Below are positions 1 to 8,288 of a DNA stretch of 64,000 bases, one piece after another. Below the pieces are notes generated by a model. The model made no database searches, was not told where the DNA came from, and saw only the letters and a program-made list of their open reading frames with translations. Source of the stretch: VAZQ01 sp045811525. GTDB lineage: Bacteria; Pseudomonadota; Alphaproteobacteria; Rhizobiales; Xanthobacteraceae. The translations under genes were made by a program, and so were the position numbers. Numbering within the stretch: position 1 is the stretch's first letter; every line of letters starts with the position of its first letter. Location of the stretch: NCBI GenBank assembly GCA_045811525.1, contig JBJMTV010000011.1, positions 34,660 through 98,659 on the forward strand, in the 5' to 3' direction.

Positions 1-183
1 GTCGGGATTGCGCGACCTCACGTAGCTTTCTCCCACGGCTTGATCGCGCCTGCATCGAACTGTTTCGAGGGCCCGGCTGCTTAGCGGCATTCGGAATGGC
101 CCTGGATCATGGGCAGCTGCCCGATGAAACCTGGCGAGTTTTATGCACAACGGGTCTTGTGGGCCGCAGCTTCCGCGTGGGGC

Positions 184-213
184 TTGTTTTTTACGCAAAA
201 AAGCGTATATCAT
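184..213 (+). promoter_or_regulatory. Possible promoter and inverted repeat upstream of the cold-shock gene
   Basis: A TTGTTT hexamer at 184-189 is followed by TATATC at 206-211 (16-base gap) or TATCAT at 208-213 (18-base gap). Between them lies an inverted repeat, TACGC-AAAAAA-GCGTA. If used, it would give the cold-shock mRNA a leader of about 130 bases, in line with the long leaders of known csp messages. The hexamers fit the consensus only loosely, so this is an inference. The rest of 1-346 shows no gene. Confidence 0.3.
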
Positions 214-346
214 AAAGGATCGAGTTTCGGCCTGACGACTTGGCCACGCCGCGAATAGCGCGCCTGACTGACGACCTCTCCAAAATCTCGAAGCAATCAG
301 GCAGCGGTAATGCGCGGCCCTCATGACTCATATCGAAAGCACATAG

Positions 347-556
347 ATGTCTCACGGAACAGTGAAGTGGTTCAACAGCCAAAAGGGTTTTGGTTTCATT
401 CAGCCGGATGACGGAAGCAAAGATGTTTTTGTTCATATCAGCGCGGTGCAAAGCGCTGGCATGTACCAGCTGAACGAAGGCCAGAAGCTGGCCTACGAAG
501 TCGTCGCCGATCGTAGGACTGGCAAGTCGGCAGCGGCTAATCTGGTCGCAGCATAG
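347..556 (+). CDS. cspA: Cold-shock protein, CspA family
   Basis: This 69-residue protein is a single cold-shock (OB-fold) domain of the usual family length. It carries the RNP1 motif KGFGFI (residues 13-18) and the RNP2 motif VFVHI (residues 27-31), with the conserved opening GTVKWFN. Family members bind single-stranded RNA and DNA and melt mRNA structure in the cytoplasm. The start is the ATG directly before SHGTVKWF; the ribosome site in front of it is weak. The gene stands alone, with a promoter-like region upstream and a hairpin downstream. Several csp paralogues usually occur per genome in this group, and which one this is cannot be decided here. Confidence 0.95.
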   Translation: MSHGTVKWFNSQKGFGFIQPDDGSKDVFVHISAVQSAGMYQLNEGQKLAYEVVADRRTGKSAAANLVAA

Positions 557-620
557 GGACTGGCACATCGCCCTTTCGCCACGGATGTACTGGCAGAGTG
601 CGAGTATAGCCCCGCCCTGG

Positions 621-645
621 CCCCGCCAGGAGCGGGGTTATTGTT
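621..645 (+). terminator. Probable terminator after the cold-shock gene
   Basis: A six-pair stem, CCCCGC (621-626) and GCGGGG (632-637), encloses the five-base loop CAGGA and is followed by TTATTGTT. This resembles a short factor-independent terminator and sits between the cold-shock gene and the next small gene. The T tract is imperfect. Confidence 0.5.
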
Positions 646-665
646 CGAGCTTTAGGAGTTGATGA

Positions 666-896
666 ATGAACAATGCTCAAGATCAAGAGAGTGCCGCGGT
701 GCGAAAGGCCAACCTGCATTTCCGCAAAGAAACACAAGCACGCGAAGGTGCGGAAGCCTGGAGGGCGTACAACGCAGAGGCCGAAGCAAAGCGCGAGCTG
801 ACGGCTAAGTTGCGTGGGGAACGCTTGGCGAGAGAAGAAATTGCTTCAGCGACTGCGCTTGCTGCTAAACCGGCGAAAAGGCTCGCCAAACGGTGA
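666..896 (+). CDS. Small charged hypothetical protein
   Basis: This 76-residue protein is rich in Ala, Glu, Lys and Arg, and is predicted by eye to be mostly helical. It has no signal peptide, membrane segment or known domain that I recognise. A clear ribosome site, AGGAG at 655-659, lies seven bases before the ATG and supports it as a real gene. An ATG at 662 is out of frame. It follows the cold-shock gene but is separated from it by a probable terminator, so it is likely transcribed on its own. Function unknown. Confidence 0.6.
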   Translation: MNNAQDQESAAVRKANLHFRKETQAREGAEAWRAYNAEAEAKRELTAKLRGERLAREEIASATALAAKPAKRLAKR

Positions 897-1042
897 CGGT
901 GCCGGTCGGCTCGTTCCGGGCGGAGCATGATGAGCTATTCTGCAATCCAGTTTAAGGTGGTATCAGCGGCGGGCGCCGTCCGCATAACCCCGGCCGTGGA
1001 GCGATTGCACCGGCTGTATCGCACCAGCTTTGCCTGGCGCAC

Positions 1043-2049
1043 CTACTCGATCACCTCGTCCGCAAGCGCGAGTAGCGTCGGCGGCAGTTCGAGCCCGAGC
1101 GTCCTCGCAGTATGCATGTTGATCACGAACTCGTATCTGGTCGGGCCCTGCACCGGCAGATCGGCCGGTCTCTCGCCGTTGAGAATACGATCCACGTAGC
1201 TGGCTGCCTCGTGGAATTGATGCAGAGGGTCTGGGCCGTAAGACATGAGACCGCCCTCGGCGACATGGCCTCTAAAAGCATATACGGCTGGTAAGCGATG
1301 CCGAGCTGCGAGCGCGATGATCAGTCTACGATGGCGGATCACCGCTGCATTCGCCATGGCGATGATTCCGCCGTTTGGCTGGGTGGCGAAGGCTGCTAGC
1401 GCGCGCTCGATGTCGCCGTCATCTGCCGCATCGACGGGGCGCAATTCGATGCCGAGGGAGGGCGCCAGAGATTGTATGCCGCCGAATTGTCCGATCTGAG
1501 ATGCAATGGCTGGATCGCGCAGCACTGCGGCGCGACTCAGTTGGGGTGCAACCTCCTTCAGCAGTTCCAGCCACTTCCCGCCAAACCCAAATTCAGATGA
1601 AAGGAATCCGGTCGCATTTCCGCCGGGTCGTGCCAAGCTGGCGACCAGACTTCCTCCCACTGGATCCGTGACGTTCGCAAACACGATGGGCACGTGCTCG
1701 AAGCCTTGCGCAACGCATTTGCGACCGCATAACCGTTGGCCACCACCACGTCGGGGCCGAGAGCAATCAGCTCAGTCGCAATCGTGCGGTAACGGTCGGG
1801 CTCACCTGCTCCCCAGCGATAATCTACCTGTAGATTACGTCCTACCTCCCAACCTAACTGCGCAAGACCCTGTAAGAGGGATGCAATGCGCCTTGCATAC
1901 TCGGCATCATCCCCGTTTCCAGGCATGAAGACGCCGACGCGGCGCATTCGGTCAGGGGACTGCCCGTGCGCTATGATCGGCCAACCTGCCGCCAAAGCGC
2001 CAACCGCATTGATGAGCTTGCGCCTTGTCAGCGCACGCACGTGCATCAT
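1043..2049 (-). pseudogene. ABC_sub_bind (PF04392) substrate-binding protein, broken by one frameshift
   Basis: The N-terminal part (from 2049) has a TAT- or Sec-like leader (TRRKLINAVGALAAGWP) and the family pattern of a periplasmic binding protein. The rest continues in another frame from about 1693, starting VPIVFANVTDPVGG and ending in the typical LALADEVIE. Joined, they give about 335 residues, the normal family length. The break is one missing base near 1693: CACGTGCCC is read where CACGGTGCCC would keep the frame. The gene begins exactly where the neighbouring insertion sequence ends, and its GGGAGG ribosome site lies inside that element's terminal repeat. No permease or ATPase gene is adjacent. 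It could be a true pseudogene or a sequencing error. Confidence 0.8.
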
Positions 2050-3113
2050 GGGTGTGCCTCCCGAAAATTAGATGCGAGCTGGTGCAGTCCGGACAGGATA
2101 GGTGTGCTGACGATGTTACCAGACCGTTGTGCCGGGCGGGGAAGGGGAGTGTCCTTGTCCAATCCCAGATGCGTGCGCGTCTGGTTGTAGTACCGAAAGT
2201 ACGATCGCAGAAGCTGCCGCAGGTGCCATTCGCCAAAGATCAGAACATGATCGAGGCACTCGCGGCGGAGCGTGCCTATGAGCCGTTCCACATATGGATT
2301 CTGCCAAGGCGATCTCGGTGCGGTCGGGCGGTCCCGAATTCCCATTGATCGGAGCCGGGCGAGAAAAACTTGACTGTAGGAGCCGTCATTGTCGCGGACA
2401 AGGAAGGCAGGCGCAGTATCCCATGGGAATGCTTCGGTAATCTGCTGCGCCAGCCATTCAGCTGTCGGATGCCGGGTCACAGCGAACCAAAGCAGCTGGC
2501 GGCGTCCGTGGCCCATGATGATAAGGGCAAATAGACGCTCGAATCTCACAGTATGGACCACGCAGAGATCGATCGCTGCGATTGCGTCCGCATGGTTGCG
2601 CAGGAACGTTCGCCAGCTCTGAGATGGCGGCCCGCGATGACGGATCATGTATTTGGACACCGTAGACTCGGCGACTTCGAACCCAAGCTTGAGCAATCCC
2701 CCGTGGATGCGTGGGGCGCCCCAGAGCCGGTTCTCCCGGCTCATCTGGCGAATGAGTTGGCGAAGCTCGTCACTGATCTTGGGACGTCCCACCCGATCGC
2801 GGGACTTCCACCGCCAGTAGGCGCGAAACCCTGCTCGATGCCAGCGCAAGATCGTGTCCGGTCGGACCACTCGCGACAGGCGGAGCAGGTCTGGCCACAG
2901 CCGCGTCATCCACACCAAGAGCGCTCTATCTGTTCCGCGTAGCGGGAAGCGCCGCGATCGACGCAGCGCGATATTGAGCTGATGGCGCAGATACAGGTTC
3001 TCGATCTCAAGCCGGCGCTGCGACTTGAAGGGGTTGACGACTAAAGCAAAGACCAAGCGAAGCAGTGCAAGCATCGCGGCGGAGGATGCGCCGATTCCAT
3101 CCCATGTTGCCAA
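2046..3113 (-). CDS. DDE (integrase-core) transposase
   Basis: This 355-residue protein has an N-terminal hydrophobic and helix-turn-helix region, then an rve-type integrase core. Likely catalytic residues are the Asp of AAIDLCVVHT, the Asp of LVRDNDGSYS and the Glu of NPYVERLIG, the last two in the usual D-35-E arrangement. The central RDND differs from the commoner RDRD. The final residues (from about QLASNF) run past the element's conserved end, and the TGA stop overlaps the ATG of the downstream pseudogene. Single-ORF elements of this kind are related to the IS3 and IS481 groups; I cannot place it precisely. It looks intact and may be active. Confidence 0.88.
   Translation of the reverse strand: MATWDGIGASSAAMLALLRLVFALVVNPFKSQRRLEIENLYLRHQLNIALRRSRRFPLRGTDRALLVWMTRLWPDLLRLSRVVRPDTILRWHRAGFRAYWRWKSRDRVGRPKISDELRQLIRQMSRENRLWGAPRIHGGLLKLGFEVAESTVSKYMIRHRGPPSQSWRTFLRNHADAIAAIDLCVVHTVRFERLFALIIMGHGRRQLLWFAVTRHPTAEWLAQQITEAFPWDTAPAFLVRDNDGSYSQVFLARLRSMGIRDRPTAPRSPWQNPYVERLIGTLRRECLDHVLIFGEWHLRQLLRSYFRYYNQTRTHLGLDKDTPLPRPAQRSGNIVSTPILSGLHQLASNFREAHP
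2053..2073. repeat. Terminal inverted repeat, transposase 3' side
   Basis: It reads TGTGCCTCCCGAAAATTAG followed by AT on the plus strand and pairs with the repeat at 3125-3145. On the minus strand it contains GGGAGG, which serves as ribosome site for the adjoining pseudogene. Confidence 0.75.
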
Positions 3114-3124
3114 GCCTCGGGCGG

Positions 3125-3145
3125 ATAGAATTTTTGGGAGGGACA
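3125..3145. repeat. Terminal inverted repeat, transposase 5' side
   Basis: The reverse complement begins TGTCCCTCCCAAAAATTC. The same end is seen at 9625-9645 in the remnant copy, with one base different in the A/G position. Confidence 0.75.
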
Positions 3146-3578
3146 GGAGACGCAGGCGGCGGTTCGCCTGTACAAGGACGTGAAGGATTTCACCTATGCG
3201 GCTCCGGCGATGCCGGGCCAGTCGTGGTCTCCTCCGACTCCGGGGTTGATGCCAGGCATCACGCGCGGCGAGGTGATCGTCGGCGGCACAGTGTCACTCG
3301 TGCTGCACGAGCTCGGTCACGCCGTGCGTCATAATCTGGACCTGCCGCGCCTCGGGCGCGAGGAAGACAGTGCCGACCAGATTTCCGGGTTCATCATGCT
3401 GCAGTTCGGCGAGGCTGTTGCCCTGCCGACGATAAAAGGGACTATCAATGTATGGCATCACCGCCAGGCCCAGAGGCTGCGCGCGAGCAAGGGTGCGATG
3501 AGGGCGCGTAATCCTGAGCAAATCAACGCGCAATTGGCTGGCGAACAGCTCGGCCCTCGCGCGGCGCGCCCATACTGA
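3146..3578 (+). pseudogene. DUF4344-type metallopeptidase, 5' end lost to the insertion sequence
   Basis: The frame is open from the insertion-sequence edge (QETQAAVRLYKDVKDF) through a zinc-site HELGH motif and the conserved GREEDSADQ block. These match HEAGH and GREEDAADQ in the complete DUF4344 gene at 19580-20443. The N-terminal third with the conserved CYE region is missing, and after LPTIKGTINVW the sequence no longer follows the family. A GTG or ATG inside could still start translation, but the product would be incomplete. Best read as a relic of a second DUF4344 gene cut by the element. Confidence 0.7.
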
Positions 3579-4008
3579 TCCGTCTCGCCATCGGCGCCAC
3601 CGGCCCGATTCGGTGACGCTACCCCACTCATCGGCGCACGATCTTCGGTAACATTTTCGATGAGGCAATGCGGGTCAAATTTGCACGCCGAATGACACTC
3701 TTAGACCAATTGCGCGCGTGCGATCTCTCATTTCGACCCTCTCGGGTTGCTTCAGTTGGCGAAACCGTGCTGCCTCTATCGCTCACGCGCTGTGCTCACA
3801 CCAACCCTGCCTCATGACAGCAGCGGCGGTATACTCGCGCCAAACGCAGGTACCTCGATCCCGCTGCGAGCGGGGAATCAACAACGCAGTACCGCTGTGG
3901 CTCGGCCACTCGCTTGTCGTTTGCCATTTCGCGCAGAAGTTATTGCGCTCGGGCACAGAGTGATTGACAATCTGCGCAAGGGGCGGGGGGTTGTATTGGA
4001 GTTGGTCC
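3579..4008. other. Intergenic stretch without a recognisable gene
   Basis: About 430 bases between the peptidase relic and the next secreted-protein gene. Short open frames here have no ribosome site, no family resemblance and no consistent codon use. No repeat or hairpin stood out. Confidence 0.5.
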
Positions 4009-4743
4009 ATGGTCTACCGATCCCTCGCCGTTGCCGTGCTCACGCTTGCGAGCACGGGTTTTGCCTCCGCACAAGTCAATCTCTACGTCGCGCCGGGGGC
4101 CACTGTGTATGTGCTCCCACCCGCGAACGGCGGCCCTATTGCACCAGCGCTCTATGGAGCAGCGCGCTATGGCGTCGCGCCGGCTGAAGTCGTTGCCGCT
4201 GACGACGCAGTTGAAGAGTTCGAGGCGCCAGTCGCCGCGTACGGCTACAGCGGCTACGCGCCAAGTGGCTCTTATGAATATGCACCATACGAGTATTACG
4301 GCGCTTCGCGCCCAGCCTATTCAGGCTATTATGGATATGCGCCGCGGCCAGCATATTCCGCGCCGCTACAGGCCTATGGCATGGCCCGTCCCGCCGCTGG
4401 CCGGCGCGAGCGTGTGGTCGTGGTGCCTCAGGCCGCGGCCCCGCGCGAGCGAGTTGTGGTCACCCCCCAAGTCGGACGGCGCGAAGCAGTAGTTGGATCC
4501 AATGCCCCTGCAGCGCGCGACGGCGTGGTGGTTGTGCCGCGAGGCAAAGCACAAGGCAGTGGGGCCTTAGTACCCAGGACCGCCGCGCCGCGCGAACGTG
4601 TGCTCGTTTCACCCAACGCCGCCGCACCCCGCTCTACGGTAGTTGTGCCCCAGACCGCGGCACTGCGCGACCGTGCGCTCGTTCTGCCCCAGGCAGCCGC
4701 ACCAAGGCGAGCAACGCCAGCTACCCAAGCTTCTCGGCTTTAG
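4009..4743 (+). CDS. Secreted repeat protein with APRERVVV-type units
   Basis: The chosen start (MVYRSLAVAVLTLAS) gives a clear signal peptide ending near FASAQ and has a TTGGAG ribosome site at 3996-4001; an upstream in-frame ATG at 3964 adds an unlikely leader. The mature protein of about 220 residues has a Tyr/Ala/Pro-rich middle (YGYSGYAPSGSYEYAPYEYY), then roughly six diverged units of the form APRERVVVxPQ, about 12-20 residues each. Such low-complexity exported proteins are common in rhizobia-like genomes and have no assigned function. It is probably periplasmic or surface located. The repeats are visible in the DNA as well, so copy number could vary between strains. Confidence 0.65.
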   Translation: MVYRSLAVAVLTLASTGFASAQVNLYVAPGATVYVLPPANGGPIAPALYGAARYGVAPAEVVAADDAVEEFEAPVAAYGYSGYAPSGSYEYAPYEYYGASRPAYSGYYGYAPRPAYSAPLQAYGMARPAAGRRERVVVVPQAAAPRERVVVTPQVGRREAVVGSNAPAARDGVVVVPRGKAQGSGALVPRTAAPRERVLVSPNAAAPRSTVVVPQTAALRDRALVLPQAAAPRRATPATQASRL

Positions 4744-4997
4744 TCACCTATCGCGTTCCTGACACAACGCGGACCACAAGTAACGAAGCGCCTAAAGCGT
4801 GAGCCCGGCTGCGATAGCGCATTCCATGGGCCTTGGCTATTCCCGCATAGACGGCCAAGGCCTTCCTTTCTCCTGGGTCAATAATCGCATCATTTTGCTG
4901 ATGCTCTGCTTCCGATCCGGTGTCCCGAGGCTGGGCTATCTGAGCCCGATGAAGTTCGAGATGCAGGTACTGTCCGCCCGGAGCTTGGGGGTTGTGA

Positions 4998-5585
4998 ATG
5001 TATCGAAGTCGTAGCTCACGCCGACACGGGCGAGTTTCGGTCCTGCTCGTGATCGCAAGCTGCCTGGCCTGCTATCTAGCTCTCGCCACGACCTTCAATA
5101 GTTTCGTCGCGCCAAAGGCCGCCAAGCACCAGACGATGATCGCAAGGGCGACCAGCCCCCAACCGGCGCCCCCGCCTGTCTCGGTCACCACACATGATGT
5201 GGTGGCGGTCTCGATTGAGCCTGCGTCACCGCCCGTAGCCGCCCCTCAAGTGGCAGTGGTGGTGCCGCGTGCTCCTGCAGCCGCTTCGAGCCGCGCAGAC
5301 GTCACAGCCTCGACCAGCCAGCTGCCAACTGCGCAGTTCGATTTGCCTTCCCGCTTCGTCACGCAGGCTCCGCCTCAGCCGCTGCCGCCCTCCTCGGATC
5401 CGCGTCTGCAAGCACGCGCGTCGGCGACCCCAGTGCCGACCTCGGCAGCAGCAGCACCGGCAGCTGCTCCGAGAAAGCCGGTTAGGAAGCAGGTCCCTCG
5501 CCGTCGGCCAGCTCAGCCCACCTATCGCTGGGATGGGTGGAGCTTTGCCGGCGGTGGCGGGTTCGGCTACAGACATTCTTGGTAG
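4998..5585 (+). CDS. Membrane-anchored Pro/Ala-rich hypothetical protein
   Basis: This 195-residue protein has a short basic start (MYRSRSSRRHGR), one membrane helix (about residues 13-33), then a long Pro/Ala/Ser-rich stretch. It ends in a basic patch (KPVRKQVPRRRP) and a Gly/aromatic tail (WDGWSFAGGGGFGYRHSW). It is likely anchored in the inner membrane with a disordered periplasmic region. No domain recognised, and the ribosome site is weak. The 5' gap (4744-4997) holds nothing clear. Confidence 0.5.
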   Translation: MYRSRSSRRHGRVSVLLVIASCLACYLALATTFNSFVAPKAAKHQTMIARATSPQPAPPPVSVTTHDVVAVSIEPASPPVAAPQVAVVVPRAPAAASSRADVTASTSQLPTAQFDLPSRFVTQAPPQPLPPSSDPRLQARASATPVPTSAAAAPAAAPRKPVRKQVPRRRPAQPTYRWDGWSFAGGGGFGYRHSW

Positions 5586-5984
5586 CAGATCCGCACACAG
5601 CACAGATCCGTGTCTCGTCCCGAAAACAATTTGCCTTATTGATTGCCTACTTGCGACCGCATCGCGCTGTCTCCGTTGGGCGCGGCTGTACCCTCCGCCG
5701 ACCGAACCGAAGCTTAATAGATCCGCCAGTGCTCACACGCGAATAGCCAATGATGCGCCCGCAACGGCGCGCGCGGTGCTGGTCCTGGTCCTAATGAAAT
5801 TGGCTCCCGCTAAATGTGCCGGCCGCGAGTTGTTGCGCACGATGCAAACGGCTTGTGACAGGGGAGACAAAAATTTGCAAACTCCCGAAATTGGACGAAG
5901 TCGCACACTCGCGAGGATCGCGTGACGCTGGCTGAAAGCACCCTGCGTAATTTCGATGAACGGCATCTTCTGGGTGCTGCGAAC
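5586..5984. other. Intergenic stretch without a recognisable gene
   Basis: About 400 bases between the Pro/Ala-rich gene and the broken end of an IS481-type remnant. I see no coding frame with family resemblance and no clear terminator. Confidence 0.45.
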
Positions 5985-6416
5985 AGGCGCACCTTGGCGA
6001 TGTCGATATGAAAGTAGCCGATCGGGTACTTCTTGAATGGCTGCTTGGCCGCCTTGTCGCCGGCGATTTGGGGCAGGCGGCTAATCCCGTGACGCTGCAA
6101 ACGCCGATGCAGCGACGCGCGGGTCAGGTGCGGGATCGTGGCCTCTGTAGGGCATAAGGCCGTCATCCAGCGGCAGGAGCGTGTGCTTGCGGAAGGCGAT
6201 GACCAGTGCCTCTTCGTCAGACGAGAGCACCGTCGAATGAGGAGCTTTGGGGCCCATCGGAGCATCATTCACAAAGGCTCGTTTGCGCCACTTGGCGACG
6301 GTCTTCTGGTTGAGGCCGTACTGCGAGGCTAGCCTTTTGAGCGGCGCCTTCGATCGTTGTATCGCAGCTCGGACGGCGTGCGTGGTCGTGGCGCTGCCGT
6401 GAAGTATCTGTCCCAT
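5985..6416 (-). pseudogene. IS481-type transposase, truncated and frameshifted
   Basis: From 6416 the frame gives MGQILHGSATTTHAVRAAIQ and the helix-turn-helix region LASQYGLNQKTVAKWRKR, which I recognise from IS481-family transposases. Near 6165 the similarity jumps frame and continues as IPHLTRASLHRRLQRHGISRL and then YPIGYFHIDIAKV. It stops at about 5985, just after the first catalytic Asp region. The remaining two catalytic residues are absent. The gene is inactive by both the frame change and the truncation. Confidence 0.8.
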
Positions 6417-6475
6417 AGCTCCTCCCGGAATGTAGGATCAGCTTGACTGATTCCCCCACACTCCGGGACCAGACA
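5985..6475 (-). mobile_element. IS481-type insertion sequence remnant with one end
   Basis: The transposase-start side ends in a motif that reads, on the minus strand from 6475, TGTCTGGTCCCGGAGTGTG, which matches the end type I know for IS481-like elements. The other end is missing. The element lies only seven bases past the stop of the GlsB gene. Confidence 0.7.
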
Positions 6476-6482
6476 CCTAGCC

Positions 6483-6746
6483 TCACGCTGTTCGTGTCCC
6501 CCTCAGCAGTCGGACGATCCAGATGAGCAGGCACGCGCCGATGAAACCGGCAACGAGGTAGCCTAACCATCCCCCAAGTACGATTCCAAATGCGCTCAAA
6601 ATGGCGCTGGCCACCGCCGCTCCTACAATTCCTAAAACGATATTCATGAGCAACCCCATGTCACTCTTCATGAATTGCTCTGCCAACCAGCCTGCAATTC
6701 CGCCGATAATAATGGCTGCGATCCAGCCTACTGCGCGATCTTCCAT
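6483..6746 (-). CDS. GlsB/YeaQ/YmgE-family stress membrane protein
   Basis: This 87-residue protein is a very hydrophobic three-helix membrane protein with glycine-rich segments (AAIIIGGIAGWLAEQ, IVLGIVGAAVASAIL, GYLVAGFIGACLLIW). This is the pattern of the transglycosylase-associated (YeaQ/YmgE) family, at its usual length. Members are induced by stress and sit in the inner membrane; their biochemical role is not known. The ribosome site GGAGGG lies just before the ATG. The 3' end abuts an IS481 remnant, so the native terminator has probably been lost. Confidence 0.85.
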   Translation of the reverse strand: MEDRAVGWIAAIIIGGIAGWLAEQFMKSDMGLLMNIVLGIVGAAVASAILSAFGIVLGGWLGYLVAGFIGACLLIWIVRLLRGTRTA

Positions 6747-7131
6747 GGTTCCCTCCAGAGGACGTGTTTAGCCGTATCCGATTCTCAATGCGCGAACCTG
6801 AGAAACAAGTAGGCGGGTCTGTTTTGTAGATGGCGGCCGTTTCGCTGTGCGTGTTTTCGCCAGGGCTATTTAGCGATTCCGCCGAGTGCGGGCATGCAGA
6901 AGTAAACAAGACCGGGACCGTCCAAGAATTGGTCGGAGCAGACGCACGGCCGCTTGATGATAGAGATCGAATTTAATTTTGATTGGGACGGTCTTCGCGA
7001 AGCGGGTAGGCAGTCCGTACCAACGGGACATCACCCTCACTGATTGCCGATCGACTTTCTGATGAAGCTCTCCAGGCTTTCTCTCCGTCTGATAATGCTG
7101 CGCCGTCTATCGCGCCATCGTTAGCCGCCGC
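6747..7131. other. Intergenic stretch without a recognisable gene
   Basis: About 385 bases upstream of the GlsB gene and downstream of the YidB gene, both on the minus strand. It should hold the GlsB promoter, but no clear hexamers or operator were seen. Confidence 0.4.
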
Positions 7132-7683
7132 TCAAGCCCAGCGCTGGGCTTCCCCCTCGCTCGGGAGGCGCCCCTGGGGCGTGAGCTTATCCACCGTTGT
7201 CGGCAAGTGGTTTGCAAGCTCTTGGACCAACTGCGCGCGTGGCATGCCGGTTTTACTTGAGAGGTCCTCGAGCGTGTCTTGCCCCAGCGCCTGCTCAAGA
7301 GAATTCGGAGAAATTGAGCGATTGGCACCAGTCCCGACCCACGAGTGCGCGGTCTCCGTATGCCCCGTTTGTTGCATCCGGTTCATGAGCTCTCCAAGGC
7401 CGCCCGACAAAACGCTTCCGGCTGCGCCGCCTGCCAGCACTTTTCCCAGTCCGCCAAGCCAGTCGGAGTCCCCACCATCTGCGCCGGCGTGTCCTGCGCC
7501 GCCGCCCGGCCTCGGCTGGGGCGCAGGCTGTGACTGACTGCTTCCGCGGTTCATTGCTTTATAGGCAAGAAGTCCCAGCAGAGCCATTATTAGCGGTGAC
7601 ATGCCGCCGCTATCCGATTTTTGCGTGCTGGTCGCCCCGCCCGGGCTTTTGAGCATGTCGTTGATGCTGTCCATCAGTCCCAT
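7132..7683 (-). CDS. yidB: YidB-family (DUF937) protein
   Basis: The 183-residue reading starts at MGLMDSINDMLKS, chosen because AAGGAG lies five bases upstream; a longer in-frame start at 7809 adds 42 residues with no family likeness. The N-terminal MGLMDSI and the C-terminal block SISPNSLEQALGQDTLEDLSSKTGM followed by a Leu-rich helix are typical of the YidB/DUF937 family. Between them is a membrane-like segment (MSPLIMALLGLLAYKAM) and a Gly/Ala-rich linker. The function is unknown. An FNR/FixK-like box lies about 120 bases upstream and may control it. Confidence 0.8.
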   Translation of the reverse strand: MGLMDSINDMLKSPGGATSTQKSDSGGMSPLIMALLGLLAYKAMNRGSSQSQPAPQPRPGGGAGHAGADGGDSDWLGGLGKVLAGGAAGSVLSGGLGELMNRMQQTGHTETAHSWVGTGANRSISPNSLEQALGQDTLEDLSSKTGMPRAQLVQELANHLPTTVDKLTPQGRLPSEGEAQRWA

Positions 7684-7802
7684 CGCGACTCCTTCATTGA
7701 TTATGCAGCCAACTCTTTTGTGACTGACGGTCTTGAGCGGCCTACCCGTGGATGCACACGCATCCAGGCACTGACGATTAGCAGTGTAAAAGCGCAACTT
7801 CT

Positions 7803-7816
7803 TTGACAAAGATCAA
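7803..7816. promoter_or_regulatory. FNR/FixK-like box TTGAC-AAAG-ATCAA
   Basis: The site differs at one position from the TTGAT-N4-ATCAA consensus. It lies 120 bases upstream of the YidB-family start and also within the divergent region 7684-8086, which otherwise holds no gene. Which side it serves is not decided by the sequence. Confidence 0.5.
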
Positions 7817-8086
7817 AGCCGCGCGAACTGCGACGTGAGCCTGGATGATCTGACCTCCAAAGCGCGCTTCGTTCGTGCAAGAGGGCGCGAGCTGTCGTTG
7901 TCTGACTTCGCTGTTCAATCCACCTCGCCGGCCCCCGCGAGCAGAGTCGGCAGGAGTTCTGCGCAAAGCGCCAGCCTTCAAGTTGAGACTAGTTCGAGCT
8001 TAGTCGTGAACTCAATCGGCAAATCTCAACACAGGGCGGCCCGTAGGTGCGTGGCCGGCTTACGGTGAATCCGAGGTAACACGAGC

Positions 8087-8239
8087 ATGAGCAATCTTAA
8101 CTTTTGGTTGGGCCTCGGAGCAGCGGAAAAAGCCAGTCACTTACCGGGGCCAAGACCCGGGCGCCAGCTCATTTCGTTTATCATTGGCATTTTCCTTGCT
8201 GTTTTGATCGCTACTGGACTGTTCATCCTTTTGGGTTGA
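8087..8239 (+). CDS. Small single-pass membrane protein, 50 residues
   Basis: The frame reads MSNLNFWLGLGAAEKASHLP, a short Pro/Arg stretch, then one membrane helix (LISFIIGIFLAVLIATGLFI) and stops. GAGGT at 8073-8077 lies nine bases before the ATG. It ends 50 bases before the next gene on the same strand, so they may share a message. No family recognised. Small size is the main source of doubt; the ribosome site and the well-formed helix argue that it is real. Confidence 0.5.
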   Translation: MSNLNFWLGLGAAEKASHLPGPRPGRQLISFIIGIFLAVLIATGLFILLG

Positions 8240-8288
8240 GTTGATTCGGTTCTCAGGCGAGAGCCGCGCGGATGATGGAGAATTAAAA

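Larger units (their letters stand above)
2053..3145 (-). mobile_element. Near-complete insertion sequence, about 1.09 kb
   Basis: The element is bounded by imperfect inverted repeats of about 21 bases at 2053-2073 and 3125-3145 (17 of 21 positions match), with ends TG...CA. It encodes one transposase on the minus strand. The ends were found by comparison with two remnants elsewhere in the window (9424-9645 and 11188-11469), whose similarity stops at the same points. No convincing target-site duplication is visible. The left flank is the start of a substrate-binding-protein gene and the right flank is the inside of a DUF4344 gene, so flanking DNA was probably lost or rearranged. Confidence 0.8.

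Noticed and set aside
3964..4008. Upstream ATG as start of the repeat protein
   Set aside because: It would put 15 residues before the signal peptide; the ATG at 4009 has a proper ribosome site and gives a normal leader.
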